Source: Planctomycetota bacterium (GTDB taxonomy: Bacteria > Planctomycetota > SZUA-567 > JAFGGJ01). Taken from it: DNA of 57,901 nucleotides. This document shows, piece after piece, positions 1-8,417 of this stretch (positions are counted from its first letter, which is position 1; each line of letters opens with the position of its first letter). A program made the position numbers and the translations under genes. The stretch lies in contig JAFGGJ010000061.1 of NCBI GenBank assembly GCA_016930595.1, forward strand, positions 1 to 57,901. Reading direction: 5' to 3'. The notes under the pieces are model-generated. The model did not search any database and was not told the DNA's origin. It saw only the letters and a program-made list of their open reading frames with translations.

Positions 1-2
1 TC

Positions 3-95
3 GGTAGTCTCTGCTACCTCTTCGGAGAAGCCGGTTACCACACCTATTTATCCATTATTAACGTCATTCTTTTCGGTGAGGGGGACATGCAGTGA
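3..95 (+). CDS. C-terminal end of an upstream gene, probably a membrane protein (partial)
   Basis: The third frame is open from the window edge to a TGA at 93-95. It encodes about 30 residues ending in a hydrophobic stretch (YLSIINVILFG) followed by a short polar tail. The last bases overlap the GTG of the next small gene in a GTGA arrangement, which suggests a translationally coupled operon. Too little remains to name a family. The hydrophobic end would suit a transporter or other integral membrane protein, but this is inference. Confidence 0.4.
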   Translation, partial: GSLCYLFGEAGYHTYLSIINVILFGEGDMQ

Positions 96-199
96 AACAT
101 GCGGAAATCCCGGACACCGCCCGGCAGGCCGTCGCATCGGGCAATATCTCCAGAATCCTGAATGCCGTAACACCGGGCGGGAAAAGGGGGAAAGCATGA
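92..199 (+). CDS. 35-residue microprotein, unknown function
   Basis: A GTG start at 92 is preceded by a purine-rich Shine-Dalgarno-like run (GAGGGGG, 78-84) with a 7-nt spacer. The frame begins MKHAEIPDTARQAV and ends KRGKA. It overlaps the upstream TGA by GTGA, and its own TGA (197-199) overlaps the ATG of the downstream amidohydrolase by ATGA. The peptide has an acidic/polar helix-prone N-terminal half and a basic Gly/Lys/Arg tail, with no membrane segment. I recognise no family. The double 4-bp overlap is the main reason to believe it is translated. Confidence 0.5.
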   Translation: MKHAEIPDTARQAVASGNISRILNAVTPGGKRGKA

Positions 200-1032
200 A
201 GACTGCAAATGTTCATACCCCCATAAATTCAGATTCTGCAATAGCTGCTGAATTCTGGAAAATGGGCCACAGTCCTTCCTGCCCCGTTTACGACATGCAC
301 GCTCACATGGGCGGCTGGCGTTCCATCTACTTCCCCAACGGTGAAACGGAGCAGATGGCGGAATCCATGCGCCGGGCCGGCGTCAAGATGCTCTGCTTTG
401 CCCATCACGCAGCCCTTTTCTGTCCGGATATAGGCAATGCCGCCGCTGTCAGAGCCGTCCGCAGATTTCCGGACTGTCTGCGCGCTTATCTTTCGATCAA
501 CCCTCATTATCCTGAAGCCCTGAAGGCTGATCTAGCCGGTTTCGACTCGCAACGGGACGTTTTCATGGGTATTAAAATCCTTGCTGATTATCATGAAGTC
601 CCCCTGTCCGACAATCGCTACAGGATCCCGCTGGAATTCGCCGATGAGCGTTCTTTGCCGGTGCTTACCCACACATGGGGAGGAAGCCAGCATGACGGGG
701 CGGAGCAGATCTGCATGGCTGCCGAACGACACCCGAATGTGCGCTTTCTTCTGGCACACAGCCTGCACGACAGGTGGAATGACGCTGCGGAAATCGCCAT
801 CAGGTTCCCCAACGTGTATCTTGAACTCACCGCTGTAATCGGAAAGCGGGGGGCGGTCGAAACAATGGCCGAAAAGGCCGGCTCCTCCCGGATGCTCTAC
901 GGAACGGATTTGCCGTGGTTTGACGAGAGGAACTATATTGGAGCACTATTGTCGGCGGATATTTCCGATGAAGACCGGCATAATATTTTTCACAGAAACG
1001 CTGAAAAACTTCTGGGGATCAGCGGCGAATAA
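196..1032 (+). CDS. Amidohydrolase family (Amidohydro_2-type) metal-dependent hydrolase
   Basis: The 278-residue protein has the marks of a TIM-barrel amidohydrolase of the ACMSD/2-pyrone-4,6-dicarboxylate hydrolase type. A DMHAH motif lies at residues 33-37 (metal ligands H35 and H37), followed by LTHTWG and LLAHS histidines and a late YGTDLPW aspartate. The ATG at 196 was chosen over an in-frame extension to 76 because it follows a GGGGGAAAGC ribosome site and because family homology begins just after it. It is the last gene of a run with 4-bp overlaps. The substrate cannot be read. Two more members of this fold occur in the window (7475-8365 and 35074-35856). Confidence 0.85.
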   Translation: MKTANVHTPINSDSAIAAEFWKMGHSPSCPVYDMHAHMGGWRSIYFPNGETEQMAESMRRAGVKMLCFAHHAALFCPDIGNAAAVRAVRRFPDCLRAYLSINPHYPEALKADLAGFDSQRDVFMGIKILADYHEVPLSDNRYRIPLEFADERSLPVLTHTWGGSQHDGAEQICMAAERHPNVRFLLAHSLHDRWNDAAEIAIRFPNVYLELTAVIGKRGAVETMAEKAGSSRMLYGTDLPWFDERNYIGALLSADISDEDRHNIFHRNAEKLLGISGE

Positions 1033-1105
1033 TAATTTTCAATGGGGAAACTTGTTCTCCTGAACTGTTGCTTCCTGCCGCATTGCTTTCGAGGTCCGTG
1101 CAACC

Positions 1106-2041
1106 CTAATCACGCTGGACAAAGTAGAAAGTCCTGCCGTCCCGCATTTCCGTCCGGACCTCGCCGTCTCCGACAAGATGGTCGAGGTATTTCAGCGCCT
1201 CGTTGCGATGGATGCCGAGGCCGGATGCGGTGTCGTCCAGTGTGCAGGGGCGGCGCTTGAGCATGTTCAGCACGTCCTCTCTTGCGCAGGCGAATGTCTC
1301 TTCCCGGTGGACGCCCCTGTAGTCGGCGATCACTTCGGCCTTCTCGTCCAATATGCCCGCCAGGCGGACTATTTCATCCTGAGGCACCGCCGCCGCGGAC
1401 GGCTCTGCAGGCGGCCTCGCAACTGTGTTGACGTGTATCCTGTCCGTGCGTATCCCTCGGATGTGCTCCGCTATCTTTTCAACTTCCCGTGTCGTGCCGG
1501 TGCTTCCCGCCAGCAGGAAGACTTCCAGCCAGAGTTCCCCCGGAAACAACCTGCTGAAACCGGCCAGCCCTTCAACCATCGTCTCGAAGACGATACTCTC
1601 GTGCGGACGGTTGACAAGCATGAACGTTTCGGCGTCACCGGCGTCAAGCGACGGGACTACGAGGTCCGCTTCGCAAAGCCCTTCACGCACGGCTGGATCC
1701 CACAACAGTGAGCCGTTTGTCAGTACGGCTACGGGCGTGTCCGTCATTCTCTTTGCGGCGCGAATAATCTCCGCACATCCTGAATGCAGCGTGGGTTCCC
1801 CTGACCCGGACAGCGTTATGTAGTCGGCTTCGACGCCCGCCTGGATTTTCCGTTTCAGTTGCCTCAGTATCTCCCCGGTCGGAATGTACTCGCGACGCTC
1901 CGCGGTCTTGCACGTGGTGCGGCCCAACTGGCAGTATGTGCAGTCATAAGAACACGTCTTGTGCGGAACGAGATCGATGCCGAGCGACCGTCCGAGCCGC
2001 CGCGACGGCACGGGACCGAAAATATATGACGTTTCGTTCAT
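1106..2041 (-). CDS. Radical SAM protein (COG0731-like) with C-terminal winged helix
   Basis: This 311-residue protein carries the radical SAM cluster motif CSYDCTYC (Cx3Cx2C) near residue 31, preceded by FGPVPSRRLGRSLG, a signature of the Fe-S oxidoreductase family related to wybutosine synthesis (COG0731). The barrel continues through TLSGSGEPTLH and VPSLDAGD. The last ~65 residues look like a winged-helix DNA- or RNA-binding domain. Such proteins use S-adenosylmethionine and a [4Fe-4S] cluster; the substrate is unknown. It starts 9 bp after the Mrp-like gene ends, so the two are probably co-transcribed and may share iron-sulfur handling. Nothing appears truncated. Confidence 0.85.
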   Translation of the reverse strand: MNETSYIFGPVPSRRLGRSLGIDLVPHKTCSYDCTYCQLGRTTCKTAERREYIPTGEILRQLKRKIQAGVEADYITLSGSGEPTLHSGCAEIIRAAKRMTDTPVAVLTNGSLLWDPAVREGLCEADLVVPSLDAGDAETFMLVNRPHESIVFETMVEGLAGFSRLFPGELWLEVFLLAGSTGTTREVEKIAEHIRGIRTDRIHVNTVARPPAEPSAAAVPQDEIVRLAGILDEKAEVIADYRGVHREETFACAREDVLNMLKRRPCTLDDTASGLGIHRNEALKYLDHLVGDGEVRTEMRDGRTFYFVQRD

Positions 2042-2050
2042 CTCGATGAT

Positions 2051-2944
2051 CTATCCCTTGCCCGGGTTCCCGCTTTCCACGCTCTCCATGATTTTCACCG
2101 CCACGTCCGCCATCTTCACTGCTGAAACGCTCCCGGCCGCGTGTCTGATGAACGGCTTGCCGGCGTCACCCAGTTCGGTTACGGCCGGCTCAAGCGGTAT
2201 CCGGCCAAGGAACGGAACGCTCATCTCGCCCGCCATCCGCTCGCCTCCGCCGCTGCCGAACACTTCCACGTCCTTGCCGCAATGCGGGCAGACAAGACCG
2301 CTCATGTTCTCTACCACGCCTATCACCGGCAGTGAAAGCTTGCGGCAGAAGTTGATGCACTTCCTCACGTCGGAAAGAGCGACTTCCTGCGGCGTCGTCA
2401 CTATTACCGCGCCGTCGGCCCCTTCCATCAATTGCGCCACCGACAGGGGCTCGTCGCCCGTCCCGGGCGGCGCATCGACCACCAGGTAGTCCAGGTCTCC
2501 CCAATTCACGTCCTTGATGAACTGCTTTATGGCGCCGTACTTTAGCGGCCCCCGCCATATGACCGGATCGTCCTGGTCGCGCAGCATCAGGCCCATGGAA
2601 ACAACCTTGAGCCCGTCGCCGTACACGGCCGGCTCGATCCCATTATCGCCGCCGACAAGGGCTGCTTCCTTCAGATCCAGCAGCACCGGCACGCTGGGCC
2701 CGTGTATATCGACGTCAAGCAGCCCGGCAGTCCTGCCCGCATCCATGAGCGCCAGGGCAAGGTTCACGGCTACCGTGCTCTTGCCTACCCCGCCCTTGCC
2801 CGAAAGGATCAGCACCTTGTGCCTGATGCGGGCCAGGCGCGCCGCCAATTCCTGCTTCTCCCGCACGGCGCCATCGGCCCCACCGGTCGCATTTCGATCC
2901 GGCCTGCAGTGCTCGTTTTGCTCTCCTGTAGGATGCCTGGGCAT
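2051..2944 (-). CDS. Mrp/NBP35-type P-loop ATPase, iron-sulfur carrier
   Basis: The 297-residue protein has the deviant Walker A motif GKGGVGKST (residues 49-57), Walker B region VVDAPPGTGDE and the C-terminal CPHC pair (C219, C222) that bridges an Fe-S cluster in Mrp/ApbC/NBP35 proteins. A further Cys near the N-terminus (C13) may be a second ligand. The ATG at 2944 is preferred to an upstream in-frame start that would run into the neighbouring methyltransferase, since an AAAGG lies just upstream. The family binds and transfers [4Fe-4S] clusters. The radical SAM gene follows immediately and is a plausible client. Confidence 0.9.
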   Translation of the reverse strand: MPRHPTGEQNEHCRPDRNATGGADGAVREKQELAARLARIRHKVLILSGKGGVGKSTVAVNLALALMDAGRTAGLLDVDIHGPSVPVLLDLKEAALVGGDNGIEPAVYGDGLKVVSMGLMLRDQDDPVIWRGPLKYGAIKQFIKDVNWGDLDYLVVDAPPGTGDEPLSVAQLMEGADGAVIVTTPQEVALSDVRKCINFCRKLSLPVIGVVENMSGLVCPHCGKDVEVFGSGGGERMAGEMSVPFLGRIPLEPAVTELGDAGKPFIRHAAGSVSAVKMADVAVKIMESVESGNPGKG

Positions 2945-3033
2945 TGTTGAAAACCTTTCAGTATTCGAAAGCCGATCCCATCTCGCCGCCGCGGACCGCT
3001 TCATTGCCTTCTCGTCGGTACCCGTTGCAGCAA

Positions 3034-3597
3034 CTATTCCCCCGCATTCCCCACACCTGTTTTCTCGAACATCAGCGTCTTCTTCCTGCATCCGGCGTAG
3101 CAGAAAAGGCTGCCGCCGGCGATCTTTTCTTTCAGCATCGTCTCCTTAAGGTGGTGGTCGCTGACGGAAAGCATCCCGTCAGCCTTCAGCAGCCGGTGCA
3201 GGTCCGCCAGTATCGGCCCCGCATCGCTGAAATCATGGAAAACATCGTAGAGGAGAACGAAGTCCACGCTCCCGTCTGGAATTTCGCCCAGGCCGTCCCC
3301 AGGGATCGTCCGGATGTTCTCCAGTCCTTCCCTGGCGGCGGAGCGTTTCACCGATTCCAGCGCGGCCGGGTTTATATCGATCGCAAACACGCGGCCCTCC
3401 GGTCCTGCCAGCCTGGCCGCCGCCACTGAAAAACCGCCCGGCCCGCAACCGAAATCCAGAACCGTCATGCCGGGGGCTATACCGACTTCACGGAGTATCT
3501 TGATCGGCGGATGCAGCCAGTCGCGTATGCGGAATTCCAGCGCCATGAAGCCAAAGTCGAATCTGCTCTGCACGCGTGGTTTTGTCATGTCCGGCAT
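3034..3597 (-). CDS. Class I SAM-dependent methyltransferase
   Basis: The 187-residue protein shows motif I VLDFGCGPGGFS (residues 46-57), an acidic motif II loop (FAIDINPAALE) and a motif IV-like VDFVLLYDVFHDF, as in Rossmann-fold methyltransferases of the Methyltransf_11/25 group. The start follows GGGAGGAAC directly. Its first 13 bases overlap the end of the trmO-like gene, suggesting translational coupling. The substrate is unknown. Cysteines near the C-terminus (CYAGC) could bind metal. No truncation is visible, although the protein is slightly short for the family. Confidence 0.85.
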   Translation of the reverse strand: MPDMTKPRVQSRFDFGFMALEFRIRDWLHPPIKILREVGIAPGMTVLDFGCGPGGFSVAAARLAGPEGRVFAIDINPAALESVKRSAAREGLENIRTIPGDGLGEIPDGSVDFVLLYDVFHDFSDAGPILADLHRLLKADGMLSVSDHHLKETMLKEKIAGGSLFCYAGCRKKTLMFEKTGVGNAGE

Positions 3598-4091
3598 GTT
3601 CCTCCCTTCCCGTAGCCGCGTTTCCCTTTCCGGCCGGCCGTCTTGTCGTCCACTTCCTCCTGCCAGCCGTCATGGGCAGTCGTGATGCGGTCGAACCTGG
3701 CGATATATGGTTTGATGTCTAGCAGCGGTGTCCCGTCCAGCACATCCACCCCTTTCAGATTAAGAACGTTTCCTTCGCGCCCCACCAGTTCGACGATGCT
3801 GATGCCTATCGGGTTGGGACGGCACGGCGCTCTCGTCGCAAACAGGCCCCGCTCAACGTCCTGAAGAAAAGGCTTGACGGTCAACCTTGCCGAGCCGGCG
3901 CGGTGCATGTGGTAGATCAGGTATATATGCGAAAACCCTTCGATGTCCTTCAGCCCATCCGCGTACTCGGGGAATATCTCCGCCCGGCCTTTGCACTGTT
4001 CGGCGAACACGGGCTGGATGGGCGTGTCTTCCGCTCTTGTGTGTTCGCTATGGATAATACCGATGGACTTGTACCCCATGTTCTCATGCAT
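3585..4091 (-). CDS. trmO: TrmO/TsaA-like tRNA t6A37 methyltransferase
   Basis: The 168-residue protein matches the beta-barrel TsaA/TrmO family (formerly YaeB/VirR-like). It opens with YKSIGIIHSE and has the SAM-binding signature FATRAPCRPNPIGIS (about residues 84-98) and the LDGTPLLDIKPY strand. Family members methylate N6-threonylcarbamoyladenosine at position 37 of certain tRNAs using S-adenosylmethionine. The ATG at 4091 sits 7 bp after GGAGGAG. The last ~18 residues are Lys/Gly-rich and may be disordered. It overlaps the following methyltransferase gene by 13 bp. Non-tRNA roles exist for archaeal homologues, so the exact substrate is inferred. Confidence 0.8.
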   Translation of the reverse strand: MHENMGYKSIGIIHSEHTRAEDTPIQPVFAEQCKGRAEIFPEYADGLKDIEGFSHIYLIYHMHRAGSARLTVKPFLQDVERGLFATRAPCRPNPIGISIVELVGREGNVLNLKGVDVLDGTPLLDIKPYIARFDRITTAHDGWQEEVDDKTAGRKGKRGYGKGGTCRT

Positions 4092-4153
4092 GTGCCGGCT
4101 CCTCCGTTTCGCCCCAAGCCTTCCCGGCCCCGCCTCGCTGCAGGCCGGCCGTC

Positions 4154-5053
4154 TCAGCTTTTCCGGTTTGCTGTCCGCCGCTCCTTATCGCTTGCGGAAG
4201 CCCGTATGGTTTCCTTCACGACAAACGCCCCTTCCGGCACGCCCAGGTCTTCTGCCACCACCGGGCATTTCGCCCGCAGCAGGAACCAGATGCCCCGCGG
4301 CTGCTCGCTCAGAGTTTCGTAGTTGCCCTGCCCTTTGGCGATGACCGTCTCCGCCCGCGTGAACGCGTCGACAAGATCGCCCGAACTGCCCTTCAGCCAG
4401 GTTCCCGGCACGTCCGTCCCGGACGTGATGACACGGAAGCGCTCCGTAATCCCCGAACGGTCCGCGTCGTCCCGCGTGGCGTCATTTATCGTCGGATTGC
4501 CTCTCACTGCCACCGTGACTTTATCACTGCCGATAAGTTCGAGAAGCGGCCGGTCAAAAACTATCTCGCCGGCGTTGTCGGTAATGAAGAGCACGTTCCC
4601 GCATCCCTGCACTTCCCTCTCCAGGCGGCCTGCCGCTTCCTTGTCTACGGGCATTGAAAACGCCGCCTCGAACACGTCGCTCACTTCGACTTCTCTTCCC
4701 ATCTTCGCACCGAGATCGATCGTGTTCCCCGCAATAGACGCCCGGACCGCTTCGTGGAACGGCCATTCGGAGGACGTTACACGCCGTTCAAGTTCCGGGA
4801 GCAGTTCCAGCGCCGCTTCGGTGGCGTTGATCTTGATGGCATGGTACGGATCCCGTTCCCCGGTTATTTCCCTTATCACCCGGTGGATGTCTCGGCCCAT
4901 GAGCGGTGGAGGCTGTTGCCAGTCGAGTTCCAGGGCCATTTCCAGCACACGCCTTGTCAGCGTAACGGCCTGCTCTTCGTCAAGCCCCAGGTCTTTCGTC
5001 ACCTCGACCGTCTGCCGTATGAAACAGGGTATGCACTCCAGATGCGTCTTCAC
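4154..5053 (-). CDS. DUF89/ARMT1-like metal-dependent damage-control phosphatase
   Basis: The ~299-residue protein matches the DUF89 family. It has an N-terminal LECIPCF pair (C7, C10), a central TDNAGEIVFD motif (~158-167), RGNPTIND (~184-191) and AKGQGNYE (~239-246). DUF89 proteins are metal-dependent phosphatases proposed to remove damaged phosphometabolites; the Cys pair marks the prokaryotic subgroup. I chose the GTG at 5053 because family members typically begin immediately before this cysteine motif and AAAGG lies 7 bp upstream. In-frame starts at 5068 (ATG) and 5080 (GTG) are possible. It is probably the first gene of the minus-strand run ending at 1106. Confidence 0.8.
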   Translation of the reverse strand: MKTHLECIPCFIRQTVEVTKDLGLDEEQAVTLTRRVLEMALELDWQQPPPLMGRDIHRVIREITGERDPYHAIKINATEAALELLPELERRVTSSEWPFHEAVRASIAGNTIDLGAKMGREVEVSDVFEAAFSMPVDKEAAGRLEREVQGCGNVLFITDNAGEIVFDRPLLELIGSDKVTVAVRGNPTINDATRDDADRSGITERFRVITSGTDVPGTWLKGSSGDLVDAFTRAETVIAKGQGNYETLSEQPRGIWFLLRAKCPVVAEDLGVPEGAFVVKETIRASASDKERRTANRKS

Positions 5054-5148
5054 GGGTCCGCCTTTCATGCGTTGTATCACGGCCGGGATGGCGGCCCGTC
5101 TTCGGGTTCCCGCGTTCCGCTGCCGGGCTGCATGTCGGTTCGGTTGTT

Positions 5149-5176
5149 TCTACAGTGTATCCTGCGTTCCTGTCAA
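5149..5176 (-). promoter_or_regulatory. Candidate sigma-70 promoter for the DUF89 operon
   Basis: On the minus strand a perfect TTGACA (5171-5176) is followed after 16 bp by TGTAGA (5149-5154), a weak -10 box. It lies about 100 bp upstream of the DUF89 start and just beyond the end of the toroid lipoprotein gene. Confidence 0.4.
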
Positions 5177-5194
5177 CACACTTCAGATTCCGTC

Positions 5195-7234
5195 TTATTT
5201 GCCCATGGCCAGGTACCGGTAATAGCATTCCAGGCTCAGTGCTCCCAGGGCGGTGGATCCTGCCCGGCCGCCTTCAGCCGACCACGTGCCTGCCGGATCC
5301 CACGACCCCTCTTCGTCTCCGGTCTTCAGTTGGTGTTCGGGCAGCGTTCTCCTGAGAGCATCGTTCCATTGCTTCCAGGAATCGCCTCCGACCTGGAACA
5401 GCGCATGCGAGGCCATGAACCAGTAAACAAAGTCCACCCCCGCATTCTCGTCGCCCCAGGCGGGAGGAGTATGGCCGACGATGCCCGCTGCATTCACGCA
5501 CACCGAATCCGTAGTCCTCCAGCCCATCAGGATTCTGCCCAGCAGGACCGCAGCCGTGCTCAGGCTGTCCGCGGCCTCGCCGGGCCGCCCGCCGGCCGAG
5601 CCGAACCCGTCTTGCTTGGGGTCCGTTACGCTGACCTTGTCGAACCAGTTTGTCGCCCCCTGAAAGCCCTCGCCGGGCACCTTCAGGCCGACGACCTTGG
5701 CCGCCTTTAACTGTTGTACGAACCACGCGGTAACCAGCGTATCTGCATCCTGCTTCGGCTGCAGCCCGTACCCGCTGTAAGGTACCTGGTGAATATTCAC
5801 GGAGTAGTCGGCCGCTGCCTGGGCCGCCTTGCCGGTGCGTCCGTTCCGCGCCAGCCCGTAGGCTTCGCACAGTGCCGTGCCGCAGGCGGCGTGTGTCGCC
5901 CCGTCGTCGCCGATGCGCCCGTCCTTGTCCTGCTGCTTGATCATCCAATCGACCGCCTTCAGAACGTTGCCCTTGTACCGGCCGGTCCGCTCGGTGTGTC
6001 CGGCGCCGAGGAACGCAAGCGTCGCAAGACCTGTCACGAACGCGTCGGATCCGCTCCCACCGTGCCTGGCGGCGTTCCACCGGCCGTCTTCTTCCTGGTT
6101 GCGGACAAGCCATGCAAGGGCGGCGTCCACGGCCTGTTCCGTCGCGGGGCTGCCGCCTCCGCGCAATACGGCCCGCTTTCTGCCTCCGCCGGTCCTGTAC
6201 CCGAACGCGCCGCCGCCGCTTCCGCCGCCGATGCCCAGAACCCCCACCGTGCCCGTTCCCCCCAGAGGTATGTCGCTTATTGCGTCTTCGTCCCCTTTCT
6301 GCTTTTCTTCGTCGGCAGCTTCTTCGACGGTCGTCTCCTCGTTTGAAATAATCACGTCGGCGATCACTTCCGTTTCCAGCCCGGTCTCCAGCGGCACGAC
6401 GTGCTCCATCATCGGGCTCGATGCGGCCGCTGCCGGCTCTTCCGGCCTCGTGTACACGGGGCCTATTTCGACTTCGCCCCGCCCGGGAATGATTCCGCAG
6501 AAAGTTATCCTCCATATGCGCGCCATGACGGCGCTCCGCATCGCCCGCAGCACCTTGCCGTAAGGCACGTCCGCTTCCGCCCGTATCCGGATGCTTGCCA
6601 GCGGCAGTCCCTCCCCATCTCTGCCGGCCGCGGCCGCCATCCTCTTGATCGTCACGTCAACCTCCACGAAATCCGGCTCTTCCGTCCCCCCGGGCCGGAA
6701 CGTGTCCGGCGCGGCGAAGTTGATCTCGGCCCCTTCCTGCGCCAGGGCCGCTATTACGGGCAGCACCCTGCGGAACCTGACGGATTCATCCGCGGCTATT
6801 GTGAATCTTGTACCCAGCGGCTTATAGTCGCGGATGATCATTCTCACTTCTTCCAGTCTGGCGCACTGCTTCTGGTTCATCCGGAAGTAGTTCTCGCCTA
6901 CGACTACCCGTATTTCCTCCGGCACTTCCTCGACTTTTCCGGGCACGGCTATCATACCTTCATCCCGGGGGAAGGGAACGCCCCGCCACTGCGCGACCAT
7001 CTGAGAACCGGCCACGCTGGGGGGCGCGTTCACGGGGAGATCCACCGTTATCTTGCTCAGCCACCGCTCCCCTGCACCGGGCTCGTGCGGTCCGGCGTTC
7101 GTCAGCCAGGTTACGTCGAGTATCGGCAGGGACAGGCCCGGCCGGCCGACCGGCACATCGTCGTCGGACCTCCGCAGCGTACAGCCGACCGCCGCAAGCA
7201 GAACAATCGCCAGAAACGCATGTGTCTTCCTCAT
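5195..7234 (-). CDS. Lipoprotein with two ExbD-like domains and a squalene-cyclase-like toroid
   Basis: The 679-residue product starts at an ATG with GGAGGAATAGCG upstream; a longer in-frame extension lacks such a site. Residues 1-18 form a lipoprotein-like signal (LLAAVGC). Residues ~110-285 contain two stretches resembling the periplasmic domain of ExbD/TolR (FTIAADESVRFRRVLPV and SIRIRAEADVPYGKVLRAM). A Gly-rich linker follows, then a C-terminal alpha-toroid of prenyltransferase/squalene-oxidase repeats with NQEEDGRW and QQDKDGRIGDDG motifs. Such toroids in planctomycete-like bacteria are usually non-enzymatic and of unknown role. The export signal argues against a terpene cyclase, so I infer a periplasmic binding or scaffold function. 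Confidence 0.75.
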   Translation of the reverse strand: MRKTHAFLAIVLLAAVGCTLRRSDDDVPVGRPGLSLPILDVTWLTNAGPHEPGAGERWLSKITVDLPVNAPPSVAGSQMVAQWRGVPFPRDEGMIAVPGKVEEVPEEIRVVVGENYFRMNQKQCARLEEVRMIIRDYKPLGTRFTIAADESVRFRRVLPVIAALAQEGAEINFAAPDTFRPGGTEEPDFVEVDVTIKRMAAAAGRDGEGLPLASIRIRAEADVPYGKVLRAMRSAVMARIWRITFCGIIPGRGEVEIGPVYTRPEEPAAAASSPMMEHVVPLETGLETEVIADVIISNEETTVEEAADEEKQKGDEDAISDIPLGGTGTVGVLGIGGGSGGGAFGYRTGGGRKRAVLRGGGSPATEQAVDAALAWLVRNQEEDGRWNAARHGGSGSDAFVTGLATLAFLGAGHTERTGRYKGNVLKAVDWMIKQQDKDGRIGDDGATHAACGTALCEAYGLARNGRTGKAAQAAADYSVNIHQVPYSGYGLQPKQDADTLVTAWFVQQLKAAKVVGLKVPGEGFQGATNWFDKVSVTDPKQDGFGSAGGRPGEAADSLSTAAVLLGRILMGWRTTDSVCVNAAGIVGHTPPAWGDENAGVDFVYWFMASHALFQVGGDSWKQWNDALRRTLPEHQLKTGDEEGSWDPAGTWSAEGGRAGSTALGALSLECYYRYLAMGK

Positions 7235-7402
7235 CGCTATTCCTCCCTGGCCGCAGACCGGCAATACGCCACTGGCGCACGGGGAAAAACAGAAGCCGGG
7301 CCGGCATGACGGATCGCTCCGTATCCGGCACCCGCAAGCCGCCGAGAAGAAACTTCCGGATATCCCCGCATTCGTCCCCCGCGTCCGGCGTGTGTACGTT
7401 TC

Positions 7403-7431
7403 AGAATAACGGAAGCGGCGGCCGAATTCAA
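7403..7431 (-). promoter_or_regulatory. Candidate promoter for the toroid lipoprotein
   Basis: TTGAAT (7426-7431) and TATTCT (7403-7408) are separated by 17 bp on the minus strand, in the 240-bp gap upstream of the lipoprotein start. This implies a ~160-nt leader. Confidence 0.3.
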
Positions 7432-7474
7432 GCATCGAACGGAAGCGGCCTGCCCCGGGCGACGGCCTCCTGCC

Positions 7475-8365
7475 TCACTCCTTCCGTCCGCTGCGGATGC
7501 GCTCCACCCAGCGGCGGGCGTTCCCGTAGAAAAAATCGTCCAGCTGCTCCGACGTCGGGGGCACGGGCAGCGCCGCCAGGATCTTCTGCCATTCCGCCAT
7601 CCTGTGCTCTATCTTGGACGGCCAGCCATCGGCCCATTCCGGCGGATACATGCCCTGCGTGGAATCCGTGGCGAACGTTATGGCCTTCCAGGCGTTCTTC
7701 CGCCGGTGCACGGCCGAATGCAGGACGTACGGGTTCGCTTCGCAGTGGAATCGGCACCCCCCGGAACAGTCCCACATCAGGTTGTCGCAGAACTCCGGCC
7801 CCCACAGCGCCTCCTCTATGTTGGGACACCCAAGGTGCGCCCCCTGTATCAGGAGCTCCGGGTACCGCTTGGCCACCGTGTCCATCATGTCGGCGCGCAT
7901 CAGGCTCATCCCAGAACCGGTCTGCTTGCCCCCGGACAACACTCCCGTGTGGAAAAGGCACGCCATGTGCAGTTCCTGCGCCCTTTTCAGCAGCGGATCG
8001 AAATAATGGTCGTCGTAGGCGATCGAATTCCCGATCCATTTCAGCCCCCAGAAACCCAGGTCGAAGGCATGCTCCACCTGCCCGGCGTCGTTCGACTGCA
8101 GGTCCAGCATGTAGTACGGCACCGCCCCCTTACCCACGCCCAGCGCGTCGTCCACTTCCTTCATCCACCGTTCCTGGTCCGGCTGCCTGCTCGCTATTAC
8201 GAACATGGTCTCGATTCGGTTGACCGAACAGGCCTCCGCCAGCATCGCAAGGTCCGCCGGATCCCCGCAGTAATGTACGTGCGTGTCAATCATCTTCTCC
8301 ACGTGCCCGGCGTGCCGCTCCTCAAAACTGAAATCGCTCAGTCTCGGGTCGAGTTTGTCCGTCAT
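7475..8365 (-). CDS. Amidohydrolase family (Amidohydro_2-type) protein
   Basis: The 296-residue protein has IDTHVHYCG at 26-34 (metal-binding H29, H31), then an ACLFHTG histidine, QGAHLGCP and FATDST, giving a full set of amidohydrolase ligands. It is a second Amidohydro_2-like paralogue, more distant from the first than the shared fold suggests. The ATG at 8365 was preferred to a GTG two codons upstream because AAGGAG sits 7 bp before the ATG. It lies 52 bp downstream of a secreted DUF4091 protein and is probably co-transcribed with it, so a role in degrading a product of that glycosidase-like enzyme is possible. The substrate is unknown. Confidence 0.8.
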   Translation of the reverse strand: MTDKLDPRLSDFSFEERHAGHVEKMIDTHVHYCGDPADLAMLAEACSVNRIETMFVIASRQPDQERWMKEVDDALGVGKGAVPYYMLDLQSNDAGQVEHAFDLGFWGLKWIGNSIAYDDHYFDPLLKRAQELHMACLFHTGVLSGGKQTGSGMSLMRADMMDTVAKRYPELLIQGAHLGCPNIEEALWGPEFCDNLMWDCSGGCRFHCEANPYVLHSAVHRRKNAWKAITFATDSTQGMYPPEWADGWPSKIEHRMAEWQKILAALPVPPTSEQLDDFFYGNARRWVERIRSGRKE

Positions 8366-8417
8366 TTCCACGCTCCTTCCTTTCGCCGGGCGGTCACACG
8401 GCTGCAGCGCGCGGCAA

